A stretch of DNA of 64,000 nucleotides from NCBI RefSeq assembly GCF_030848805.1, contig NC_092359.1, positions 24,037,205 through 24,101,204 of the forward strand, written 5' to 3'. The position numbers were made by a program, and so were the translations under genes. Each line of letters starts with the position of its first letter. Positions within the stretch are counted from its first letter, which is position 1. A model generated the notes under the pieces. The model was not told where the DNA came from. It ran no database searches and worked only from the letters and a program-made list of their open reading frames with translations. The DNA comes from Temnothorax longispinosus (taxonomy: Eukaryota; Arthropoda; Insecta; Hymenoptera; Formicidae). This document shows, one piece after another, positions 1 through 11,700 of this stretch.

Positions 1-127
1 AATATAAAAAATAATTACAAGTGTATATACCTATATATCCAAATGTATAAAAAAATATAAATATATATAAATATTTTTATTATTAGCTATATATATGGTA
101 TGCATAATTAAATTTGATTGTTGATAC

Positions 128-3009
128 CTCAAAGTCGAGGACGTTGAGAACGTCGTCGACCAGATCGGATTTCAGACGTTGATCCTCGTTGTCGGTGCCC
201 GTTAAAGCTGGGGATGCGTTAATTTCCAATAGCCAAGGTCGCAGATCATCGCTGAGCAATATATCGTAGCCATAGAGTTCGAAACAGTTGCGATCCTGCA
301 TCATGGCTGGTTGTACTGCCAGTAGGCTCCCCATTATTACACCTGTAATAAACATAGATATAATACATTCATATTACACGAACCAAGATAACGTGTATAA
401 AGCGATTAAAGTATTCGTCAAATATTATTAACATATAACAGTAACATATATAACAGTTTGATAATTTTATGAATACCTGCAATGCGTTGCATCAAATTTT
501 CAATAACTTCCGCCTTGTAATAAGCTGTCAAATAATCTCTGAGCTTGTTCAATGCCCATTTGCAGTTCCATTCCCCGTTCTTGCCTTTCATTGAAGAGAT
601 ACCCTCGGCATTCTGACTTGCTTTCAACTGTATTGCCGTATTCGTCAAGTGCACTCTGTTGTCGTCAATGTTTTCCAGATCGAACAATTGGCCACACAAA
701 CGGGCAAAACCTTCTCTGGCCAGCCACACTTTCAAAGGATGAAATGATGTCACCAATACATAAATCCGTAGATCGAATTTTCGCCCTGAAATCAAGGATT
801 TAAATTTTATTGCAAAATAAATGAGATGATGTTGAAAGGATTCAAGATACCTGCAATGGAATTAGTTCACAATTTTACTTTAATACCTAACATCAATTAG
901 CAATAATTAACAAAATATAAAATTATATATCTATAGCGTATATATGTAGAGTATATATAAAGTATTAATAAAGTATATAAAAAAATATATATAATATAAA
1001 ACAATTAAATATTCAGTTTTTAGTCATTACTTAAAATTGAGGAATTAATAGTCATGAAATTTAAGTATGTACACAAGCGAGCTCGCACACTTGAATTTCA
1101 ATTTTTCAACTATATCTATGTATAACTTTTATTATAATTTATATTATAATAAAATATGTTTTAATTTATGTTATTTATTGTAATAATATTAATTATATTA
1201 ATGTATATATATTTACTAAATGATGGTATCGATACTGAAAACTAAAAGATCTGAATTTTAACCTGCGACGAGATAAGGATTATCTATGTATTTTTGAACG
1301 ACATAAATCTCAGTTGGAATTCCCGATTGCTGCGACTTAGCCCCTCTGCTTTTCCATTCCGCAAGATCCTTCAGCTTCCTAAACAGAAAGATACCCTTGC
1401 CTCGCGATCTCGCTACTGGTTTGACGATCCACGTAGCTCCTTGTTGCCTACGATCATCATTTATCATTTCATTGATTTTAACTCCATAATTTTAACCCTA
1501 CATAACTATATATTTGGATCGTATTTTTTTCTCTAAAATTTCTTTCACATTTTTATTTGAATACGAAGAATACAAAATGTATTATGTAAACCAGAATTTT
1601 TGCAGATTTTTAGAATACATAATAAATATAATAATAAAATTTGACATTACGAAAATATATTTTCTGTGTGTGTGCGTGCAAATGTAAAAAATTTAAAAGT
1701 TCACTATGGAAATTGTGCAGATACATGAATTTTATAATATTTTGAATAAATATATTTAAGAATTACATGAAAAGTTTCTTTTTACATGAAATACATCTAT
1801 ATAATCTAAAAATCCTTAAAATATCAATATCGCGTATCGATATTTATTTCTTGCTCGTGATATTTTTCTCGATAAGAACTTCTGATCAAATATAATATTT
1901 CGATAACGATAAAATCGTAAGAGTTAGGTAGGATAGTGATAAACTTCTTTTACAAAAAAAGAATATAATATTAAAATTAAAATTCATCCAATTAATAATA
2001 TCTATCTAATTAATAATAAACAAAAAGTAAATAATAAATACCAAATAATTTTACTTGTGATATTCCTCGACGAACATCCGGTAGTCGCTAGGCAGCTCGA
2101 AGGTCACAGGCATGGCATCGCTGATGCGAGCCTCGGCTGTTTTTCCAGCCCTTATGAGAGCCTTTCTGTAGCGTTTGAGATTGCGGTACAGGTAGTTCTT
2201 CCGCGTGAGCTCATAGTGGTTACGGAAATGCGGCACCCGCTGGTAAGGACGCAGCTTCTTCCGATCCCCGTCCAACGCCTGTCGCAGCCCATCCCCTGTT
2301 TCGCACCACCACAGGTGCCAGCTAGTATCTTCGGGGTCGACTATCTCAAAGAAGAAAGACGCAACGTTCCAATTACCTTCACTAATCTGACACTCTCATC
2401 ACTACAAATTTTTAACTTTGAAAAAGCAATAAAGATCGGAAGATGTTTAATTCAGGATATACAGATGGTATTGTATGGTATTATACAGATATATCTCAAG
2501 CTTAAATATTGCATTCATTTTTATTTTTCATGGTTGTATTTATAATTATCCAATATTTTTAACATCTATTTACAGTATTTTAGAGCTTCTAGCATTTAAT
2601 TATGTCATATATTCGAACTCTATTTGTAGTGATGTGTAGGTGCTATATTATCATCAATTAATGCTGGGATCTATAATGCTTTTTTTAATAGTGAGAGTGC
2701 TATAACTTTTTCTCTTTCCTCTTCCTTCATCTGTATGTGTATTGTTAAATAAATGTCTTTCTTATTAAATGGTATTTTGTATATATTAGAGATTCCGTAA
2801 TATCAAAAACTTGACAAAATTACCTGTGCCCAACCTCTTGCCAACATTACTTCAACTTGCGTAGAAGGAAAATCACAACGAAATTTGACAACTTTATCTT
2901 CAGAAATCTGCTTTTTTTTTAAGTCGCAGGGCTTTTTTCCCCCACTTGATAATTTGGTCGTTTCAGTCTCCGAAGGGATAATCCGTGAATCCTCCGATAT
3001 CTTTTGCAT
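128..3009 (-). CDS. TTLL9: tubulin polyglutamylase TTLL9-like, 3' end off the left edge
   Basis: ATP-grasp enzyme of the tubulin tyrosine ligase-like family; TTLL9 relatives add glutamate chains to axonemal tubulin. Coding exons in order: 3009-2824 (start ATG), 2386-2055, 1447-1263, 785-477, 342-128; phases 0, 2, 1, 1, 0 agree and give 409 codons. Visible motifs: HFRNHYELTRKN near residue 115, the ATP-grasp strand TWIVKPVARSRGKGIFLF near 177-194, GRKFDLRIYVLV near 234, VHLTN near 277, and CFELYGYDILL...PWLLEINASPAL near 357-385 (metal and ATP site). These match TTLL9 better than TTLL1, for example KPVARSRGKGIFLFRKLKD. The last exon here ends at a GT donor (127-126), so about 30 C-terminal residues should lie left of the window. 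Exon 2 carries an insertion of roughly 15 residues after the GNW motif compared with the vertebrate protein. The gene is divergent from Efa6. The start was chosen as the first in-frame ATG after upstream stops. Confidence 0.9.
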
Positions 3010-3896
3010 GTTATTCGTGGTGTATCAAGATGATTGAACGACTATTCAGACATATTGAAGATGATGCTCATTTATTATTATTAGTTTATACAGTGTGTTT
3101 TCAGAGATTTAACTTTTCTTTGATCTTCTTTGAGCTTCTTGTGATAAGGTTTTTATTTTTTTATATTAATATTGGGATTAATTTGGTTTAAAAAATATAA
3201 TATTACATAAAATTTTGTAATATTAATTCAATTTTTTTAATTTTAATTAAATTTTTATCTGCAAGCGAATTTTTATTAATTAATATACATTTGGTGCGTA
3301 TCTCGTGGTTTTTACCACCTCTTTCCCTAAAAAGAAGCTTAAAAAGATTTATGATGCGCTAACTGACTTTATTTCACCGATGGATTTTGCTAAACGTTTT
3401 ATATTGTATAAGCACACGTCTTATTTAATGTTGTTATAAAGTTACAACAACGTGTGTGTTCTGGTTAATAAATCTAGTATAATAAATCTGTATCTGATTA
3501 TAATAAATCCGAGAAACTTGGAAATATGAGAAGGTAAGATCAAATACGACATTCGTGTTCATATGATTTTTTCAAGTACTGAATTTATCTCTGAAGTAGG
3601 GTCTTAACATTATAGAATACCTTATATTGCGATTCCATCGATATATATAATGATTGTTTACACAAGTCAAAGTGCATCGTGCGTAGAATGCGGTCCAATA
3701 CTCTAATAGAGAACGGATTAGAGGGCAGCGGGAAGAAAGTCAATGTCATCGCGGATCCGAAAATACAATTGGCCACTGGCCGAAAGCTTCACGTTCCGGC
3801 ACGCATTCGATCAGTCGCATTTTGTCGGTTGCGAGTGGTCAGTGCTCTTTCAATGTGAATAAAGAATTCGGAATCGTATCCTAACGTGTGCATCGA
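3010..3896. promoter_or_regulatory. shared intergenic region between divergent TTLL9 and Efa6
   Basis: These 887 bases separate the TTLL9 start codon from the first Efa6 coding exon proposed here, so both promoters probably lie inside. The left part is AT-rich. The part from about 3640 becomes noticeably richer in G and C and looks like transcribed 5' UTR. No TATA box or initiator could be assigned with confidence. Confidence 0.4.
3688..3858 (+). other. possible upstream ORF in the Efa6 leader
   Basis: An ATG at 3688 opens a 56-codon frame that closes with TGA at 3856-3858, only 38 bases before the ATG at 3897. Base composition resembles exon rather than the AT-rich surroundings. It has no recognisable domain. 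If the leader is transcribed as inferred, this would act as an upstream ORF; alternatively it is chance openness in a GC-richer leader. Confidence 0.3.
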
Positions 3897-5747
3897 ATGC
3901 CCAAACTCGCATCCTGTCTGTCGTGCTGTTTGCGACCTTTTGACTTCTTTCTGAGTGGATGTTCTGAAAGGGAGAGATATGATTACGTTGAGTACATGGC
4001 ACTCTGTGAGGTAAATCTCGTAACTTTGTGTGAGAATTCATCTAAATAATTATGTAACATAAGAAAAGAGACACATAAGTTAATAAAACAATTGACGACG
4101 TATTTGGAAAAGATTGTGATTTGTCCTGTTGTCACTAATTGTTATCTTATTTATTATTATCACGTATTTTTTTAGTTAAAAAATTGATGTTATATATTAA
4201 CATATATCATCAATTTATCTCTGAAGATTAAACGTCACCTTTAAATTAAATATTATAAAAACTTCTATGTTATTGAAAATTATTAATCATTATATTTAAT
4301 TCCATAAAAATTGCATTTTTGTTCTATAACACAGAATAGAATATCTTTGTTCATAAAGATTGAACAAATGTCATACTGTTTACTGGTAAAGCAACTGGTG
4401 CAGATAAACTAGTATCCTTTCATTGAACTTTTCTTGCCTCTAATGTAATTTCATAACAGGACTTGCTTTCAGGCTTTCACGCAACGGCGATTGTATGCGT
4501 TTTCAATCGGTTGTGCGTCAAAATATATCGATATGCATAGATTAATATTTATATCATTATTTTAAAATATGTTATGATCAAAGGTGTCATCATTCTTTAA
4601 TTATTTTAACGAATTCGATATGTAACAAAGATATATACATATGTGCTGAAATGTGAATATAATGTTTATATAATGTATATTTTTTATAGAGATGATTTCT
4701 GCTTGATTTTTTCAGGTCGAAGCTGGTGATGTCATACTCAGGGTGAACGAAGTTGATGTCAATCGATTCAGTACGAAAGAAGGTAAAAATATTATATTTA
4801 CTAAATCTACTTCTTGATCTAATACATACATGATGATTCTTCGAATTCAATTATTATTATTGTGGAATTATTGTTTTATCATCACTCTCTCGCAATTGCG
4901 AGTTTAAATATAAAATATAATAATAATATAAAAAGTATCTGACGTATGTTTGTATATACTAAGAATTATTAAAATCTATTATATTTTTTAACGAATTATA
5001 TTATCCTCTTTATATATTATTAATTAAAATATAAATGATAAAAAACAAAATAATTGCGATTTTTCACGCTTTTGAGAATCGATATTTTCTTTTTATATTT
5101 ATATTTTGTCATTTATTATATAAATTAAACGTCACTTAAGGCAAATTCCACATGTAACCTAACATAATTCAATAATGTAACTCTGATGGATTAATTAGAA
5201 TTTTGATTCCATTAATTGGACATGACCATCGAAATAGAACTTGATAATACTTCAGAGAACAGAATCTGTAAGATAATTTGTTAAAAATATGTAATTAATT
5301 TAATTAATTATATTGTAACGATAATTAAAAAATTATATAAAATTTTATGGAATTATGTACATAATACATATAAATTCCATGATACATAAATTCCAAATTA
5401 TCTTTATTATATTAATTTTAAGTTAGATGAATTTCCTTGTACTCCGTAAAAAATAATACAACATTTTAGAATCATACATTATTATTTATTTATTTATTTA
5501 TTGGAGAGATAAAAAGTATACATATGTAACAAAATAATTTAATATATATAAAGACGAAAGAGAAAAAAAGGAATTGTGTGGAAAGGAAGGAGATAAAAGA
5601 GTGGAAAAAAGGAAGGAATGAAGAAAATATAAATTCTGATTTTAAAATTAATTATTTTAAAAGTTAATTTGTTTTATCATTGATTTGTTTTAGTATTGAA
5701 ATGTCTACGACTGTCTTCAGATCCCGTTACTCTGAAGCTGCGAAGGG
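3897..5747 (+). CDS. Efa6: Efa6 N-terminal exons with a partial PDZ-like segment
   Basis: Exon 3897-4010 encodes 38 residues starting MPKLASCLSCC, a cysteine cluster that could be acylated (inference). Exons 4716-4782 and 5694-5747 encode EAGDVILRVNEVDV and the VLKCLRLSSDPVTLKL strand, the classical second half of a PDZ domain. The usual GLGF carboxylate-binding loop is not seen. The first exon has RPFDFFLSG at about the expected distance, so the domain may be degenerate, or the canonical first half lies in an unrecognised exon. Donors are GTAAAT, GTAAAA and GTAAGT. Confidence 0.6.
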
Positions 5748-8700
5748 GTAAGTGCGAGATCTCTTAATAATGCATGACCAATAATTGACAAAAGCTTACA
5801 TATTAATCTTCTACATAAAATTTATGATTTCGTATACATATATCATTCAAACGTCGTTTATACTATAAATGCAAATTGATTATGTATTCACGAGGCTGCT
5901 GAACTCTTACTATCGTAAGGTATCTAATGATAGATCATTGTCTACACACGTTCTTGAACCTCAAACTGTAGTAATAATAGAATTAACGCTGTAATAACCA
6001 TCGCGGGTAACGCGATAAACAGAAAAAGTTACGCACCTACTCCACGGAAAGGGATGGCCGATGACCAAGGACGCGTGATTATCCGCACGAGCGGCTTTCA
6101 AACGATGCACGAGAACGACAAACGATTTTCTGTCAGACGATTACATTGATCTTTCAAGGGACGCTTTTATGTTTTTTGTTTTCCATTTTTATTGTTTATT
6201 ATTATTTTTTTATTATCTTTATTAGTTTCAATTAACGAAATTATTAAACTCTGCTAATTTTAATTTTTTGCCTGATAATAATAATAACAAACAATTTGAT
6301 GTCAGACAATTTCAATGATCCCTTATGTTTCACTTAAAAGAACATTTCCTGCATTTTTTCACAACTTCCATAATTTTCTTAGAACGTTTTTATTAATATC
6401 TTTATTATCAATCAATTTGTAACTATATACTTACTGGTAATAATGGCAATTCATTTTTTTATGATGATTGTAATTTTAATTATATAGTAAATCATGAAAA
6501 TTACCAATTCTCTAGCGTTGAGATAAATTCTCAATTTTTTTAACAAAAATGTCACGGAATACTAAAAGTTTTTAAGTTATGTGCAATTTAAAAAAACGTG
6601 TTTTTCTAATTAAACAAGATGATAAAATTATATTGAATAGCTTTCAATTAGTATTCTTCAATTAATTTCAAATAGATTCTAATAGAATTTTGTTTCAATT
6701 ACAAACACATATTAGAAATAATTGGAAAATCTCATCAAAATTTTTGCTGAAGATAATTTAACGCTAAAAACACCAAATTTATTTTTACCGAACATAACTT
6801 GATAAAAAACATGTTTAACGCAATATTTTAGGTATAATGACAATAAAATAACGTAATATAGAGCGTAATAAAGATTTAGATGTTAAAAAGAAAAAAATTA
6901 TGCAGATCCTGCGGTGAAGGCTCATGTTCGTCGTCTTCTTTCCCCCGGACAACCTACGAAGGATGAAGGTACAGAATCTTCAAAAGATGTCTTGGCGAAC
7001 AATCCCAAGAACATCGTCGCTTCCAGCAATGTAGAGAAGAAGGAACTCAAGAAGATGCCAGTCACACCAGAAATGTCCATAGACTCGCCAATGCTGACAC
7101 CGACGCCTGCAGCGACAACGAGGAGCAACGGCTCGTGCAGCGATGCCTCTCTCTCATCGGAATTAGAGGCACTCTTGCCACCTGTGGACCATTTTAAGGA
7201 AGAAGAACGGACCCAATGGGAGCCTCTGTCCGCCGACAAATTCTCACGACAGAAAAATACACCTCGGTATGAATCGCAATAAAATCGCAGTTTTAATCAT
7301 CCGTTATCGCATTCATTCGAACATGGTCACTTTTATTTCGATTTCAATCATGTCAAAATGATTGTGCGCACAATTACATTTTTATTACACGTTTGACTAA
7401 ATGACAAAAAGTATTCAATAGAAATATAGAAAAAAGATATAGAAATTCGACAATATGGTAAAGCAACTTGGCTTAATTTTTCTTTTCCTTTTAAATTACA
7501 ACTAATATTCTCTTTTTTCTCTTCCCTTTTCTTATTCGACTTCTTTACTCATCTGTGAATCCATGATAAATCATCTGTGATGTCATCAAAGAATGTTTTT
7601 ATTAATATTTCGCATTAGTAATGAAGCTTATTATTTGTTAGGTTTGAAGCGTACATGATGACCGGTGACCTGATGCTAAATCTCTCCCGCACACAACAGA
7701 GCAGTAATCTGCTGCCTAAGCAGCATCAACAGCGAAAGGTGGACTCCCTTAGGTACAATCCCAATCATCAGCACACCACTACCACCATCACCACCACTAG
7801 TGCCCACCACAACCACAATCATCATCATCATCATCACCATCATCATAACTCGGTACCCAGCAGTCCCAATGAGACCCAGCTGGCACACCAGCACCATCAT
7901 CATCGAGGAAGCGTCTATAAAACTTCCAGCTCGGCCAGTACATCACCCGTAGGCGCTGCTAGACGCGACGGAGTGCAAAGCACTTCGGGGGCCTTGGTCC
8001 AAGTCGATCCGGGCAAGAATACTCCTTCAAGTTTCGGTTTTGTGCGTACTTCGCGATCGGAAGACCATTTGCAGTTCCAGAAAGATCCCTCGATGAGCGC
8101 TGTGGATATCGACATCGATGACGATGTTACTTCAAGCCTGAACACGCTGCTAGATCCACGGCCAGAAGGCCTAATGCCAAACGAGCGAATCGTCTGGACT
8201 TATAACGCGCCCGTTAGCTCACCAGCTGTTTCCTGCTGCCAAAACGGCGGTTCCTCATCTTCGTCTTCGTCCTCATCATCCTCTTCGACGAGCCCACAGC
8301 GTTCTCTGTCCCCTGCTTCCCCTACCTCCGTCTCGTCCTCCGTTATGTCCTCCAACTCTGGTTCCCGTAGGTTCCCTCCGGCTCAAACTGTTCCCGGGGT
8401 TTCCAGCACCCCGGGAAGTCATCTCCCCGCTAACGGCGATTTCAGCCAGTCGGAGGCCATCAGCAACATGTCCAGTCCCGACTACAACGATGAAGAAACA
8501 ATGGATATTCTCAGTGCGAGGGATATTATGATGGTCAGCGATCCCAGTGACAGCGATTCCACCATTCTGGCGAGTGAACCACCTCAGAGAAGACTGAAGG
8601 CTAATCCTCAGGATGCTGGAGAACATAGAATAGTGATTCAGGTAAAAGGACCTGACAAGGAGACTCAAAGAAACACGAGTCCCAGGCAGGCGAGGAGAAG

Positions 8701-11700
8701 AGGAAATCCCATTGGGGAACTAGGGCAGCCTGTTGCTTCTCAAAATTTGCAGCGAAATCAACCTGGAATTCCAGGGGTTCCTGGAGTCATCACAGGATCT
8801 GTGACACCCGAATGTGTAGGTTATCAGGTAATATTATGAAATTTCATCAAATTTTATTTAGAATAAATTAAATTAAATTATTATTATTTTACTGGTGCTA
8901 TTAGAACAATGCGTGACAAGATGCAGTAATAATGTAAACAAAATTCTATAATATTATGTGTGAAAAGACAAGACACATATATATACACTTCTAACTCTGA
9001 CACACATATTTACTTCTCTAACTGTAAAAGAATTGATTTGCCTATGTTTATTAAGCATTTTTAATTCAGCTAAAATATTATTTATCCTATAAATCTTGAA
9101 CATTTTTTTCATAACGCATGCACACGAGCGCGCGCGCACACATTAAATTTTATTTGCACAAAAAATCCTTTTGTTTATTTGGGACATTTTTACTAAATTT
9201 CTTAATAATCAACAGATTAATTGTTACTGATAATAAGTTTAAAAATAAAATAAGTTTTGCTGATTTCTCTAATTTATTACTGCATCTGTTGTGCAGTAAT
9301 TATATATTATTATTTATTTGCTCATTATCGAATTTAGGAATTGAAAGAGAGCGAAGACGAGAGGGAGGCTTTACTTGTTGGAATATGCGACGAACAGAAG
9401 GGACATGGAAGTGGCGCGTCGCCGCCGCAATCAGCGGATGAAGAGAGCGATATCGAAAGTTTGCACAGTTTTCACTACAGTCCGAAAGCGGTAGATTTGC
9501 CCTCCGCGATCCGACTGGCCAAACGTCTCTATTCCTTAGATGGCTTTAAAAAGTCTGATGTCTCTAGACATCTAAGCAAGAAGTAAGCTTTTTCTGTTTT
9601 CCTGATTGGATCCTTTAAGACTTTAGAATTTCCGATTTTTATTTCGAAATAATTCAAACAAAAATTCGATATTTTGTATAATTGAGTTATTCAAAAATGT
9701 TTAAAAGAATCCATCACATTAATTGTACATAAAATGTGGCAAATTTCAAAAATATCGGTATTATGAATATGTCATGTGTTTTGTGTTTGTAGCAACGATT
9801 TTAGCAAAGCTGTGGCGGAGGAGTACCTGCGCTACTTTAACTTTGAACGAGACACACTGGACATGGCTCTCAGAAAATTTCTCGCTCAATTTTGTTTGAC
9901 AGGAGAGACTCAAGAAAGAGAGAGAGTCTTAGTACACTTTTCCAAAAGATATTTGGACTGCAATCCCGGTAGTTTCAATTCCCAAGGTGAGTGCATTTTA
10001 GAATATAATTAGCTTCGTTTTTCGTAAATTAGAATATTATCGAGTAATATTTATCTAAGATTATTAATATGTTCTTTTTTTCTCCCGCATGTACATAGGT
10101 TAAACTTATTAAATAATATTTATTTAGATGCAGTTCACACATTGACTTGCGCGATAATGCTGCTTAATACAGACTTGCACGGTCAAAATATTGGCAGGAA
10201 AATGTCGTGCTCAGAATTCATTGAGAATCTGTCGGAGCTCAACGATGGCGATAACTTTCCACGCGAAGTGCTCAAGCAGCTTTACAATGCCATCAAGTCC
10301 TTTCCTCTCGAGTGGGCTCTGTAAGTGACGTTATAAATTTATCTTCTTTAGAATAGTAATTAATTAAATTCTTTGTGATTAGTATTAATAGTTTCTTTTA
10401 GAATAAAAGTTGGAATATATTGATTTCTTTCAGAAAGTGTATAATAACTAAACTCTGGTTCAAATATTTTTCGAATAAATTCATTGTTCTACGTTCTCCA
10501 TTGTTTTAGGGACGAAGAAGGGGATGAAGCGACGAACCAAGCAATTCAGCAAGGCGATGGTACGGCGGCAATCGCCGGGACTGGAAATCCATTTCTCGAT
10601 GTGCCAAATATTACGGGCGCTACGGAGTTCAAAAAGGGCTATGTTATGCGTAAATGCTGTTATGACTCCAATGGCAAAAAAAGTATGAAATTCTTATGTT
10701 AGCTCTTACACAAAATATATTAACTAGAGCATTTATCTTATGTTATATAATCTTGTATATTATGTCTTTCCCATATATCTCTTATAATATTTTTCGTATA
10801 TGTTACATAGCTCCATTTGGCAAACGTGGATGGAAGATGTATTATTGTACATTGCGTGAGCTCGTGCTATACTTGCACAAGGATGAGCACGGCTTCCGTA
10901 ACGACAGTTTACACAATGCTATACGTATTCATCATGCATTAGCTACTAAAGCGACCGATTATACAAAGAAACAGCATGTTTTTCGGTTGCAGACTGCCGA
11001 CCAGGCTGAGTATCTCTTTCAGACCAGGTTGGTACTTTGTATGTCAAGTTCAGAAAATTTCTATTTAATATTAAAATAAAACAATATGTAAAATATTTAT
11101 AATAAAGATTTTAATTGAATTTTAACTTAAATTGAATTTAAATTGATTTAATTATGTCTTTAATCGTCAAATTATAATTTATGATTATTAAAATTTTAAT
11201 TCTAACTGTTATGATTATATGGTTTAATTTTAATTTTATTTTAACTTTCAATTTGAATTGAGTTTAGGAAATAATGACGTAATGTACTGATATTTCTGCA
11301 GTGATTCGAAGGAGCTGCAATCATGGATCGATACCATCAATTTCGTATGCGCCAGCTTTTCATGTCAGCCTCTCGCAGGTGCTGTTGGGTCTCAGCGTAA
11401 ATTCCAGCGTCCATTGCTGCCATGTAGCCATACCAAATTAAATTCTGTGAGTATCCAATACATATCTCATTTTTTAGCTTCTTTAAATTTTTCTTAACTA
11501 TTGCCTGGATAAAGGAGCGGTGATATTTATGACGCCAGCGTGTACATGTATCCGATTTTTAAATCTCGTTAATTAATGAACTTATGAACGATACATTAAT
11601 TTTAAATCGAGTATCGGAATTCTTCAGAAGAGTCTCATATTACAGTAAAGATTGTTATAACAAAAAATTAATAATTTAATTTAAAAAATGAAAATAACCT

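Noticed and set aside
7676..7903. Met/Val-rich minus-strand ORF
   Set aside because: Antisense of the His/Thr-rich Efa6 exon.
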